From contig JADJCA010000001.1 of the NCBI GenBank assembly GCA_016703425.1, forward strand, positions 1 to 64,000: a stretch of DNA of 64,000 nt, written 5' to 3'. The number at the start of each line of letters is the position of its first letter. Position 1 is the first letter of the stretch. The position numbers and the translations under genes are program-made. Shown here piece by piece: positions 55,761 through 62,631 of this stretch. This stretch comes from Myxococcales bacterium. Its GTDB lineage: Bacteria > Myxococcota_A > Polyangia > Polyangiales > Polyangiaceae. The notes below the pieces were generated by a model. That model was not told the origin of the DNA, did no database searches, and saw only the letters and a list, made by a program, of their open reading frames with translations.

Positions 55761-56675
55761 TCAGCCCTCGTCGGCGGTAAAGGCCATGACGTCGCCGATG
55801 TCGGTGGTGCCGCAGGCCAAGGCCACGAGCCGATCGACGCCGAGCGCGTTGCCGCCGCTCGGCGGCAAGCCGCGCTCGAGCGCCGCGAGGAACCGTTCGT
55901 CGATGGGGTAGACAGGCAAGCGCCGCGCGGCGCGCTCGCGCTGGTCCCGCAAGAGGCGCGCTCGTTGCTCCTTCGGGTCGGTCAGCTCGCCGAATCCGTT
56001 GCAGAGCTCGACGCCCGCTACGTACACCTCGAAACGTTCGGCGACAGCCTCGTCGTCGGGGCGTCGGCGCGCCAGGGACGCTTGGGAGGCCGGGTAGTCG
56101 CAGAGCACGAGCGCGTGGGGCAAGGCCTCGATGGCCGGCTCGACGACGTCGACGAGGAGCTTGAAGAAGCGGTCTTCGTCGTTCTCCGCGATGCGAAGCG
56201 TCTCGTCGCGACGAAGGCCGGCGAAGCGCTCGTAGGCTTCGCAGACGGTCATGCGCTTGAAGGGCGGGGTGGTGTCGATAACCCGGCCCGCCAGCGTAAC
56301 GGCGCCGCCGGTCACCTCGGCGATGAGCGCCTCCGTGTCAGCGATGATTGCCTCGACGCCAGCGTTGGCGCGGTACCACTCGAGCATCGCAAACTCGGGG
56401 TTGTGACGTGAGCCGCGCTCGCCGCGTCGGAAGGCGCGCGTGAGCTGGAAGATGCGCGGGTGACCGTCGGCCAAGAGCCGCTTCATGTGGTACTCGGGCG
56501 ACGTTGACAGGTAGAGCGTCGCGCCCGCGCCCGCGTCCACGGCAAACGCGTCGAGGTGCAGATCGAGGCCCGGGGAGACCACGAGCAGCGGCGTCTCGAC
56601 CTCAAGGAAGTCTCTCGCCGCAAAGAACGCGCGGAGCGTGGTGAGAATGCGGGCCCGTTCGGCGAGGCGCTTCAC
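55761..56675 (-). CDS. epmA: EF-P lysine modification protein EpmA (PoxA/GenX)
   Basis: 304 residues from the GTG at 56673-56675, which overlaps the tetR stop by four bases (GTGA). It is a class II lysyl-tRNA synthetase-like catalytic domain without an anticodon-binding domain, as in EpmA. Signatures: motif 1 FFAARDFLEVETPLLV, LYLSTSPEYHMKRLLADGHPRIFQL, motif 2 FRRGERGSRHNPEFAMLEWYRA, and motif 3 GGNALGVDRLVALACG. In other bacteria EpmA attaches beta-lysine to elongation factor P to help translate proline stretches. No efp or epmB is in the window. Confidence 0.93.
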   Translation of the reverse strand: MKRLAERARILTTLRAFFAARDFLEVETPLLVVSPGLDLHLDAFAVDAGAGATLYLSTSPEYHMKRLLADGHPRIFQLTRAFRRGERGSRHNPEFAMLEWYRANAGVEAIIADTEALIAEVTGGAVTLAGRVIDTTPPFKRMTVCEAYERFAGLRRDETLRIAENDEDRFFKLLVDVVEPAIEALPHALVLCDYPASQASLARRRPDDEAVAERFEVYVAGVELCNGFGELTDPKEQRARLLRDQRERAARRLPVYPIDERFLAALERGLPPSGGNALGVDRLVALACGTTDIGDVMAFTADEG

Positions 56676-57340
56676 CGCGCCTCGTTCGGCGTCGGCGACA
56701 AGCCGCGAAGGAGCAGGTCGGCGAGCTGCGCGGCCGCTCGCGTGAGCGCCTCCGGCTCGCCGCGTCCCACGGTCCACGTGAGCGCGATGCCGTCCAAGGC
56801 CCCAAAGGTGGCGCGCGCCACGAGGTGTGGCGCGACATCGGGCCGGAAATCGCCGCGCGCCTGCCCCTCGGCGACCACCCGAGCGATGGCGTCGAGGTAC
56901 ATCATGAACTTGGGGGCCGCGAACTCGTTGATGAGCTTCGTCGACTCGCGCAAGATGATGGTCACGACCTCGGCGAGGTCGCGCTCGTCCTGGAGGAGGC
57001 CGAGCTGGAGTTCGATGATTCGGCGGAACTTCTCCGGCACTGAATCGATCTTCGCGAGCTCGTCTTTCATGTACCGGAGGAGGCGTTCCACGCGGTCCTC
57101 GAAGAGCGACACGAGGAGCTCCTCCTTCGAGCGAAAGTAGAGGTAGATCGTCCCGTCGGCGACCCCTGCGGCCTTCGCGATCGCGGAGACCTTGGTGCCG
57201 TGAAAGCCCGTTTTGGCGAAGACCTTCACGGCGGCGTCGAGGATGCGGTCACGCTTGTCGCCGCTTTTGGCGGAGGTCTTGCTCGCCTTTTTCGCCGACG
57301 GCGAAGGGCGCGCCTTCGCGCTCGCGCGGGACGAGCCCAT
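56672..57340 (-). CDS. TetR-family transcriptional regulator
   Basis: 222 residues from the ATG at 57338-57340. A Ser/Lys/Ala-rich basic N-terminal stretch precedes the TetR DNA-binding domain: KRDRILDAAVKVFAKTGFHGTKVSAIAKAAGVADGTIYLYFRSKEELL. The C-terminal ligand-binding domain (RLLRYMKDELAKIDSVPEKF, RIIELQLGLLQDERDLAEVVTII, ATFGALDGIALTW) resembles fatty-acid or acyl-CoA responsive regulators such as FadR/PsrA, but the ligand is not certain. The ATG shares its A with the stop of the preceding sctS-like gene (TGATG). Translational coupling on both sides is visible. Confidence 0.93.
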   Translation of the reverse strand: MGSSRASAKARPSPSAKKASKTSAKSGDKRDRILDAAVKVFAKTGFHGTKVSAIAKAAGVADGTIYLYFRSKEELLVSLFEDRVERLLRYMKDELAKIDSVPEKFRRIIELQLGLLQDERDLAEVVTIILRESTKLINEFAAPKFMMYLDAIARVVAEGQARGDFRPDVAPHLVARATFGALDGIALTWTVGRGEPEALTRAAAQLADLLLRGLSPTPNEAR

Positions 57341-57600
57341 CAGCGCCCCGCGAGGGAAAATACGCGCTCCGCGAACTGACCAAGCTCGCGCGCCATCCAC
57401 GGGCCCAAGAGCGCGAGCGCCCCCGCGACGGCCAGGAGGCGGGGCAAGTGCCCGAGCGTCGCGTCCTGGATCTGCGTTGCGGCTTGGAACGACGCGACGA
57501 CGGCTCCGACCAGGGCTGCCACGAGGATCACTGGCACCGAAAGGGCGAGGGCCATCAGCAGGGCTTCGCGGGCTTCGAGGAGGAGCGTCGTCGCGGGCAT
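57340..57600 (-). CDS. FliQ/SctS-type export apparatus protein, isolated
   Basis: 86 residues, the normal size for FliQ/SctS. Two transmembrane segments are visible: AREALLMALALSVPVILVAALVGAVV and LPRLLAVAGALALLGPWM. Between them the family signature SFQAATQIQDATLGHLPRLL is clear. FliQ or SctS is a core membrane part of the flagellar or type III secretion export gate. Here none of its partners (FliP, FliR, FlhA, FlhB) is in the window. The gene is 52 bases downstream of a lipoprotein gene, on the same strand, and coupled to tetR. A lone copy may be a scattered part or repurposed. Confidence 0.85.
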   Translation of the reverse strand: MPATTLLLEAREALLMALALSVPVILVAALVGAVVASFQAATQIQDATLGHLPRLLAVAGALALLGPWMARELGQFAERVFSLAGR

Positions 57601-57652
57601 CGCGGTAGGTCCGACCGAAGGCTAGGGCGCACGCGGGGGGCGTTGGAGCTTG

Positions 57653-58123
57653 CTATCCGGCGTCGCTGGCGTCGGCGGGACCGGCGTCAGAGGAGGCCGC
57701 ATCGTTCACGGCGCCATCGACGGAGCCGCCGTCCGGTGCGGCGTCAGGGCCGGCGTCGGCGCCGGGCACACTCGAGTCGGTGCTGGCATCGGCGGTCGAG
57801 CCGCCTTCCGCCGGTATCGCGGCGTCGCCGCCCGGCGTAGGCGGGGGCTGGCGGCAGACGTCGACGGTAGCCCTGCTGCGGTCCGACGGGCAGCAACGCC
57901 CCTCGCGATCGCTCACCTGGCCGCGAAACTCGGGCGCGAGCGGGAGGTCTTTCGAGGCGATGCAGACGAGGCCATCGGCGCAGTCTTCGTTGGTCTTGTC
58001 GGCGCGGTCGCTGTCGAGCTGGCAGCGATCACCCTCCGCTTGGCTTGAGCAAGCGACCGCCAAAGCCAAGAGGCCCAGCGACAAGGACACGAGGGCGGCT
58101 ACGAGGGGGCGGGTCCGAAGCAC
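57653..58123 (-). CDS. Cys-rich lipoprotein with Asp/Ala/Gly tail
   Basis: 156 residues. Signal peptide LVAALVSLSLGLLALAVAC with a lipobox Cys. The mature part is a small Cys-rich module of about 60 residues (GDRCQLDSDRADKTNEDCADGLVC, EGRCCPSDRSRATVDVC), likely disulfide-bonded, followed by a low-complexity Asp/Ala/Ser/Gly/Pro tail. Such proteins are typical surface lipoproteins in this group. No function. It is divergent from the small membrane protein gene, with 86 bases between starts. Confidence 0.8.
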   Translation of the reverse strand: MLRTRPLVAALVSLSLGLLALAVACSSQAEGDRCQLDSDRADKTNEDCADGLVCIASKDLPLAPEFRGQVSDREGRCCPSDRSRATVDVCRQPPPTPGGDAAIPAEGGSTADASTDSSVPGADAGPDAAPDGGSVDGAVNDAASSDAGPADASDAG

Positions 58124-58209
58124 GGCGAACGCACCCTACTTGGAAGGGCAACCCTTTGAAAGAAGGAAGTTTGCCCCGCTGCCCTTGGCTGTGGCGAACT
58201 GTGCCGGCG

Positions 58210-58485
58210 ATGGCGTGGCTCGAATCGTCGGCGTTGGCGCTGTCGGCCCCTTTTGGGCAGGGCGCGGCGGGCCTTGCCGCGTCCTTGGCGAAGGTTTTCA
58301 CTGACCTGGGGCGGGCTGCGACCTGGCTCTCGCTGAAGACTGGCCTGCCGCTCCTCATGCTCTCCGCGTTGGCCCTCGTCCTCGCGCTGCGGGTTGCGCG
58401 CAAAGTCGGGCGGATCGCCATCGAGTTCGCCCTGGCGCTGGTGCTCCTCTTGGCACTCCGTCGTCTCGGCCTGATGACCTGGTAG
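58210..58485 (+). CDS. Small predicted membrane protein
   Basis: 91 residues from the ATG at 58210; an open frame runs further upstream but gives poor, Arg-rich sequence and overlaps the divergent lipoprotein. Two hydrophobic helices: TGLPLLMLSALALVLALRVA and IAIEFALALVLLLALRRLG, after an Ala/Gly-rich amphipathic stretch (LALSAPFGQGAAGLAASLAKVF). It resembles no family I know. It is not obviously a component of a secretion system. Confidence 0.6.
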   Translation: MAWLESSALALSAPFGQGAAGLAASLAKVFTDLGRAATWLSLKTGLPLLMLSALALVLALRVARKVGRIAIEFALALVLLLALRRLGLMTW

Positions 58486-58578
58486 GGCGCCCTCCTCACG
58501 GGCCCAAAAGCGAGCTATAACGCCCGCGTTCGCGCCCCGGGCGGTCACGACGACCGCGCTCGTGCGAGGAGGATCGCC

Positions 58579-59343
58579 ATGAAGCTCAGTGACTTGAAGA
58601 TTGTCGTTTCCGGTGGAGCTCAGGGCATGGGGCGGCACTTTGCGATGCGGCTGGCGGAGGCCGGCGCCCAGGTGGCTGTCGGCGACGTCAACGAGGCGGG
58701 ACTCGCGGAGACGGCGGGCATGGCCAAGGGCCCCGGAAAGGTGCACACGCGCAAGCTGGATGTCTCGAGCGAAGCCGACGTGGGGGCTTTCGTTGAGTGG
58801 GCTCACGAGGCCATGGGCGGCCTAAACGGCGTCATCAACAACGCTGGCATCCTTCGCGACGGACTCCTCGTCAAGAAGGACCGCGAGACCGGCCAGGTCA
58901 AGACGATGAGCAAGGAGCAATGGGACGCGGTCCTCGGCGTGAACCTGACGGGAGCGACTTTCCTCGTTCGTGACTCCGTGAAGAAGATGGTCGAAACGAA
59001 CACTCGACCAGGCGTCATCGTCAACATGTCGAGCATCGCGCGTCACGGCAATCGCGGCCAGTCGAACTATGTCGCCGCCAAGAGCGCCCTTGCCGCGAAC
59101 ACCGTCACGTGGGCTCGGGAATTTGCCAGCTTCGGGGTCCGCGTTGGCTGCATCGCGCCCGGCATGATCGAGACGCCCATGACGCAAGGCATGAACCAGA
59201 AGGCGCGCGACGCGCTGGTCGCGGCGATCCCGGTGGCCCGTATCGGGTTGCCGGAGGACATCTGGGTGGCCGTGAAGTTCGTGCTCGAGTGTGACTACTT
59301 CAACGGCCGCACCATCGACGTCGATGGCGGCCTAAGCATGTAG
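58579..59343 (+). CDS. Short-chain dehydrogenase/reductase (FabG-like)
   Basis: 254 residues, preceded by a strong GAGGAGG ribosome binding site. Cofactor motif [15 protein letters not shown] at ~90, and catalytic Ser-Tyr-Lys in [23 protein letters not shown]. The Asp in [10 protein letters not shown] after the second strand suggests NAD(H) preference. C-terminal [14 protein letters not shown] is typical of FabG-type reductases. Substrate unknown. It is probably co-transcribed with the glutaredoxin gene 50 bases downstream. Confidence 0.93.
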   Translation: MKLSDLKIVVSGGAQGMGRHFAMRLAEAGAQVAVGDVNEAGLAETAGMAKGPGKVHTRKLDVSSEADVGAFVEWAHEAMGGLNGVINNAGILRDGLLVKKDRETGQVKTMSKEQWDAVLGVNLTGATFLVRDSVKKMVETNTRPGVIVNMSSIARHGNRGQSNYVAAKSALAANTVTWAREFASFGVRVGCIAPGMIETPMTQGMNQKARDALVAAIPVARIGLPEDIWVAVKFVLECDYFNGRTIDVDGGLSM

Positions 59344-59393
59344 TCGGCCTTACGAAGGAGCGCTCAGAACGGGAACGGCGCGGGCAGAGCACC

Positions 59394-59702
59394 ATGAACG
59401 ACGACATCAAACAGAAGATCCAAACCCTCATCGATTCGAACAAAGTCGTGCTGTTCATGAAAGGCACGAAGTCCTTCCCGCAGTGCGGTTTCTCGAGCCG
59501 GGTCGTGGAGATCCTGAAGAAGGAGGGCGTGGCGTTCGAGGGGGTCAACGTCCTCGCGGATCCAGAGCTCAGAGAAGGCATCAAGGAGTTCTCAAACTGG
59601 CCGACAATCCCTCAGCTTTATGTGAAGGGTAAGTTCGTCGGTGGCTGCGATATCGTGACCGAGATGCACCAGAACGGCGAGCTCAGCGGCGAGCTCGGCT
59701 GA
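59394..59702 (+). CDS. grxD: Monothiol glutaredoxin (CGFS type)
   Basis: 102 residues, full-length Grx4/GrxD. The active site CGFS begins at Cys31 within [14 protein letters not shown], with [12 protein letters not shown] before it and [24 protein letters not shown] after it, including the conserved TIPQLY and GGCD. CGFS glutaredoxins carry and pass on [2Fe-2S] clusters with BolA partners in the cytoplasm. No bolA or isc/suf genes adjoin it. Confidence 0.97.
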   Translation: MNDDIKQKIQTLIDSNKVVLFMKGTKSFPQCGFSSRVVEILKKEGVAFEGVNVLADPELREGIKEFSNWPTIPQLYVKGKFVGGCDIVTEMHQNGELSGELG

Positions 59703-59735
59703 GGCACGCAGCGCTGCGCGTCACCGGGCGTCACC

Positions 59736-59827
59736 GCCGGCGCGGGCTTGGGGGGCTTAGGCCCCGGCCTCGAGACTGACAGTTAGCATGCAAACTGTCG
59801 TCGCGGCCCGGCCCCCAACCCGCCGGC
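59736..59827. other. Nested inverted repeats between convergent genes
   Basis: An outer imperfect inverted repeat (59736-59756 against 59811-59827, GCCGGC plus G-rich then C-rich arms) encloses an inner, nearly perfect 22-base palindrome at 59778-59799: GACAGTT, then A-GCATGC-A, then AACTGTC. The whole block lies between the stops of grxD and the opposing peptidase gene. It could be a bidirectional terminator, a small structured RNA or a DNA-binding site. A related 19-base word occurs at 13722-13740. Confidence 0.55.
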
Positions 59828-59904
59828 GCGCGCTACGGCCCTCGTCCACCACCGCTTTCGGCGAACGCCCAGCCGCCGCGGTTTGGCCGCGGCCTAGCCG
59901 TGCG

Positions 59905-60651
59905 TCACAGGATGTCGACCGTGCAGATGGTGTGCTCGGGGTTCAAGTCCAGGTGGACGTGGTCGCCCTCGCGGTACACGTAGTTGAAGTCTGCCTTGCA
60001 GCCCGCGTCGGAGTGCTTCTTTCGGGGCGCGACTCCGTGGTCGACGGCGTCGCCCCAGCTATGCCTCGAGCGCGCCGCACAGATGCCAGGGCAGACGTCC
60101 TTTGAGCAAATGCTCTGGCAAACGGCCCTCTGGTGCGCCGGCGAACGGTAGCCGCTCGTCACGCGGACGGCTTCGCCGAGCGCTTCTCGGTAGCGGTTGA
60201 GCTTCTCCACGAGCAGCGGCGAGAGCAGGACCTTCGTCGTGTAGGGCAACGAGGTGCCGACTAACTCCCGAAGGGTGAAGTACTTCCCGAGCTTGACGTC
60301 GAGGTCGTAGCGAGTGCCCGTAACCGCGTCGGTGAGTTCGTCGGTGTCGATGAAGCAGCGCGGCAGCGGATAGTTCGGCTCCTCCGCGAGGGGCGCGTAC
60401 GCGGCTGTGAGGGTGGCGTCGGCGACGGTCCGCAGGGCCACATCGCCGGGGAAGGTGAGGACCGGGCAGGGGCTCGCCGCGTCAGGGGCGGCTCCCGTGT
60501 CTGGCGGAGCCGGTAGCGCAGTGTCGGCAGAGCCGGCGTCGACGTCCTCGGAAGGCGTCGGGCCCTCCTCCGCTTCCTCCGGGGTGCGCTCGCCACACGC
60601 GGGGACTGAGGCGAGCGCCACAGCGACGACGATCAGGAAGCGCGCTCGCAT
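59905..60651 (-). CDS. M15-like D-Ala-D-Ala carboxypeptidase lipoprotein
   Basis: 248 residues from the ATG at 60649-60651, which opens MRARFLIVVAVALASVPAC with a lipobox. A disordered acidic linker follows. The C-terminal ~150 residues are a peptidase M15-type domain: KYFTLRELVGTSLPYTT, VRVTSGYRSPAHQRAVC, a zinc-binding HSWGDAVDHG near residue 200 and GDHVHLDLNPEH. Extra Cys residues (CQSICSKDVCPGIC) suggest disulfides. It should act on peptidoglycan peptides outside the cytoplasm. An upstream frame open to 61410 is antisense noise. Confidence 0.8.
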   Translation of the reverse strand: MRARFLIVVAVALASVPACGERTPEEAEEGPTPSEDVDAGSADTALPAPPDTGAAPDAASPCPVLTFPGDVALRTVADATLTAAYAPLAEEPNYPLPRCFIDTDELTDAVTGTRYDLDVKLGKYFTLRELVGTSLPYTTKVLLSPLLVEKLNRYREALGEAVRVTSGYRSPAHQRAVCQSICSKDVCPGICAARSRHSWGDAVDHGVAPRKKHSDAGCKADFNYVYREGDHVHLDLNPEHTICTVDIL

Positions 60652-60954
60652 TCTAGAGCGTCCTTTGCAAAGTGCGTGCAGAGTCGGGCGCCGCCGCGAC
60701 AGGCTCAAGGGTGCCAAGTTTGCCTCCTCATCCAACGCGATCCCGCGTGCGTGCGAGTGCCCGAGAGGGTAGCCCGATCCATGAGGCCGCGGGCCGCTGG
60801 TGGCCCCGGCGGCGCTCCCGCGAAGCTCGCTTCGCAGCCGAGGCCTATTTTTCGGCCTCCAGACCCGCATTTTTGTTTGCAACTTCCCCACAAAGCGCGC
60901 ATCCCAAGTGGATACGGTTCGCCCGAGCAGCCCCGGGGCGGCCCAAACCAGGGG
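60652..60954. other. Non-coding divergent region (303 bases)
   Basis: Between the peptidase lipoprotein and the membrane-protein gene. It contains a CTTTGCAAAG palindrome at 60663-60672, twelve bases from the lipoprotein start, and a GAGGCC-N8-GGCCTC hairpin at 60840-60859 followed by a T-rich, AT-richer stretch near 60865-60880 that may carry the promoter of the + strand gene. No coding sequence is convincing. Confidence 0.4.
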
Positions 60955-62541
60955 ATGGCAGCAGCACAGATCACACGAGCGCTTTCTTTCCTTGATGCGA
61001 AGTCGGCAAAGGCCGAAGTCCGCGTCGGGATCCACGACGCCAGCCGGCTGGAGTGGAGCGCATCGGTACCTCTGCCGGAGAGCCGCTCCGTTCGCTACGA
61101 GCTCGAGGCGGTCCTCCAGATCCCGTCGAACGCCTTCGCGAAGCACGCGCCCTGGGACCAGCTCCAATCGTTTACCCGGCTTGACGGTCCGGCCGAGCCG
61201 GTGCGCTCCGGCGATCCGGTCACCATCGACGCGCTTCGTCGCCGCGCCGTGGCCATCGCCGCTTGCCTGTCGCGAGCGAGCGATGGCTTTTCCCGTGATT
61301 GCCGCCTCGCGGCTTCCCTGATCCATCGCGCGCCGCCGGCCGACCTCGAAGAACGTCTCCGCGGCTGGACCGAGACCGTCGGCACCGTCGTCGAGGAGGC
61401 GCGTGTTCACTTTGGAGCCCGCCAGGAGAACGATCCCGCCGAGCTCGCGCGCGAGCGCCGCTTGGCGGACGAATACGTCAGTGTTCGCCTCCTTGAGTTT
61501 CTCGCGGGGGTCGAGCGCGCGCTCCGCTCGATGCTCGAGTCACGCGCACCCCACGCCGACACCTTCCGTTCCCTCGTCGACGTGCTCGAAGCTGGCGTCG
61601 CGGACGCGCTCGAGCTGGAGCTCGGGCACCGTCAAGCGTGCGGCTACGTCCGCGCCGATGCAGGCTCTGCGGTTCAGCTGGAGCGGTACCTGGATCGAGC
61701 GAGCCAACTGAAGAAGCACTTCCAAGAGGTGCTCTTCCTCGAAGCCGAGCGCATCGTCGTCTCGGAGCGAATTCACCATTGGGCCGCGGGCGTCGCGGCG
61801 CTGATCGCGTCGTCGTGGGCTTTCGCGGCGCAGGTGTTCTTGTTGTCGCAACCCGCGTCCACCACGACGACCATCAGCTCGGGCTTGCTGCTCATCGGCG
61901 TCTTGGGCGGTGTCGTGTACGTCGTCAAAGACCGCTTGAAGGAGATGGGACGCTCCTGGATCTTCGGCCAAATGGGGCGCTTCTACGCGCAACGCGTGGC
62001 CCGCTATCGCGCGCCCGTTCGTCGCCTGACCTCACGCGATGTGGTCGTCTCGGCGCGCGAATCCTTCGAACAGGCCACGCAGAGTCACCCCGACCCGCTC
62101 AACCCCGAGAGCGGCGCGCGCGTCAACGCCACGGTCATCCGCTACGTCCACAAGGGCGTCGTCTCGCCGCAGCCGACCTTGACCAAAGAGGGCGTGCGAG
62201 GCATCAAGCACGTCTTCCGCTACGATCTCTCGCCGCTCTTCGCTCGCCTCGACGACTCGATCAAACAGGTGCCGGTGCTTGAGCCCACGTCGCGTCGCGT
62301 TCGCTTCGTCGACGCCCCGCGCTGCTACCGCCTTCCCGTGAAGCTGGTCCTCAGCTGCGACGGCGTCCGGACCGAAGAGTCGGTGACCTTGGTGGTGCAC
62401 AAGCGCGGTCTCGATCGCCTCGAACGAGACGCCGACGCGATTCCCGACATCTGGCGCCTCGAACCTGAGCCGGAGACGGAGCTCGGCCCCGACAGCGACA
62501 GCGATCTCGCCGCGCGCGTCGCGATGCCTAGCCAGGTCTAA
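60955..62541 (+). CDS. Predicted inner-membrane protein of unknown function
   Basis: 528 residues from the ATG at 60955, preceded by AGGGG. The N-terminal ~300 residues are soluble, helical and charged (DAKSAKAEVRVGIHDASRL, ELARERRLADEYVSVRLLEFLAG). Two transmembrane helices follow at ~275-330 (WAAGVAALIASSWAFAAQVFLL, GLLLIGVLGGVVYVVKDRL). The C-terminal ~190 residues are soluble again (GVRGIKHVFRYDLSPLFARL, CYRLPVKLVLSCDG). It looks like a conserved unknown membrane protein, because its sequence composition is uniform and domain-like, but I recognise no family. Confidence 0.8.
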   Translation: MAAAQITRALSFLDAKSAKAEVRVGIHDASRLEWSASVPLPESRSVRYELEAVLQIPSNAFAKHAPWDQLQSFTRLDGPAEPVRSGDPVTIDALRRRAVAIAACLSRASDGFSRDCRLAASLIHRAPPADLEERLRGWTETVGTVVEEARVHFGARQENDPAELARERRLADEYVSVRLLEFLAGVERALRSMLESRAPHADTFRSLVDVLEAGVADALELELGHRQACGYVRADAGSAVQLERYLDRASQLKKHFQEVLFLEAERIVVSERIHHWAAGVAALIASSWAFAAQVFLLSQPASTTTTISSGLLLIGVLGGVVYVVKDRLKEMGRSWIFGQMGRFYAQRVARYRAPVRRLTSRDVVVSARESFEQATQSHPDPLNPESGARVNATVIRYVHKGVVSPQPTLTKEGVRGIKHVFRYDLSPLFARLDDSIKQVPVLEPTSRRVRFVDAPRCYRLPVKLVLSCDGVRTEESVTLVVHKRGLDRLERDADAIPDIWRLEPEPETELGPDSDSDLAARVAMPSQV

Positions 62542-62631
62542 CGCGCCCGTTCCCGAATGCGCTGGATACCAGGACAAGGCCGGACACCAGTCGACCGTGA
62601 TGCGCGGCCTGCGATGAGCTATTGACGCTCC

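Noticed and set aside
57340..58485. A type III secretion or flagellar gene cluster
   Set aside because: Only the FliQ/SctS-like gene is present; the neighbours (tetR, epmA, lipoprotein, small membrane protein) carry no other export-gate signatures.
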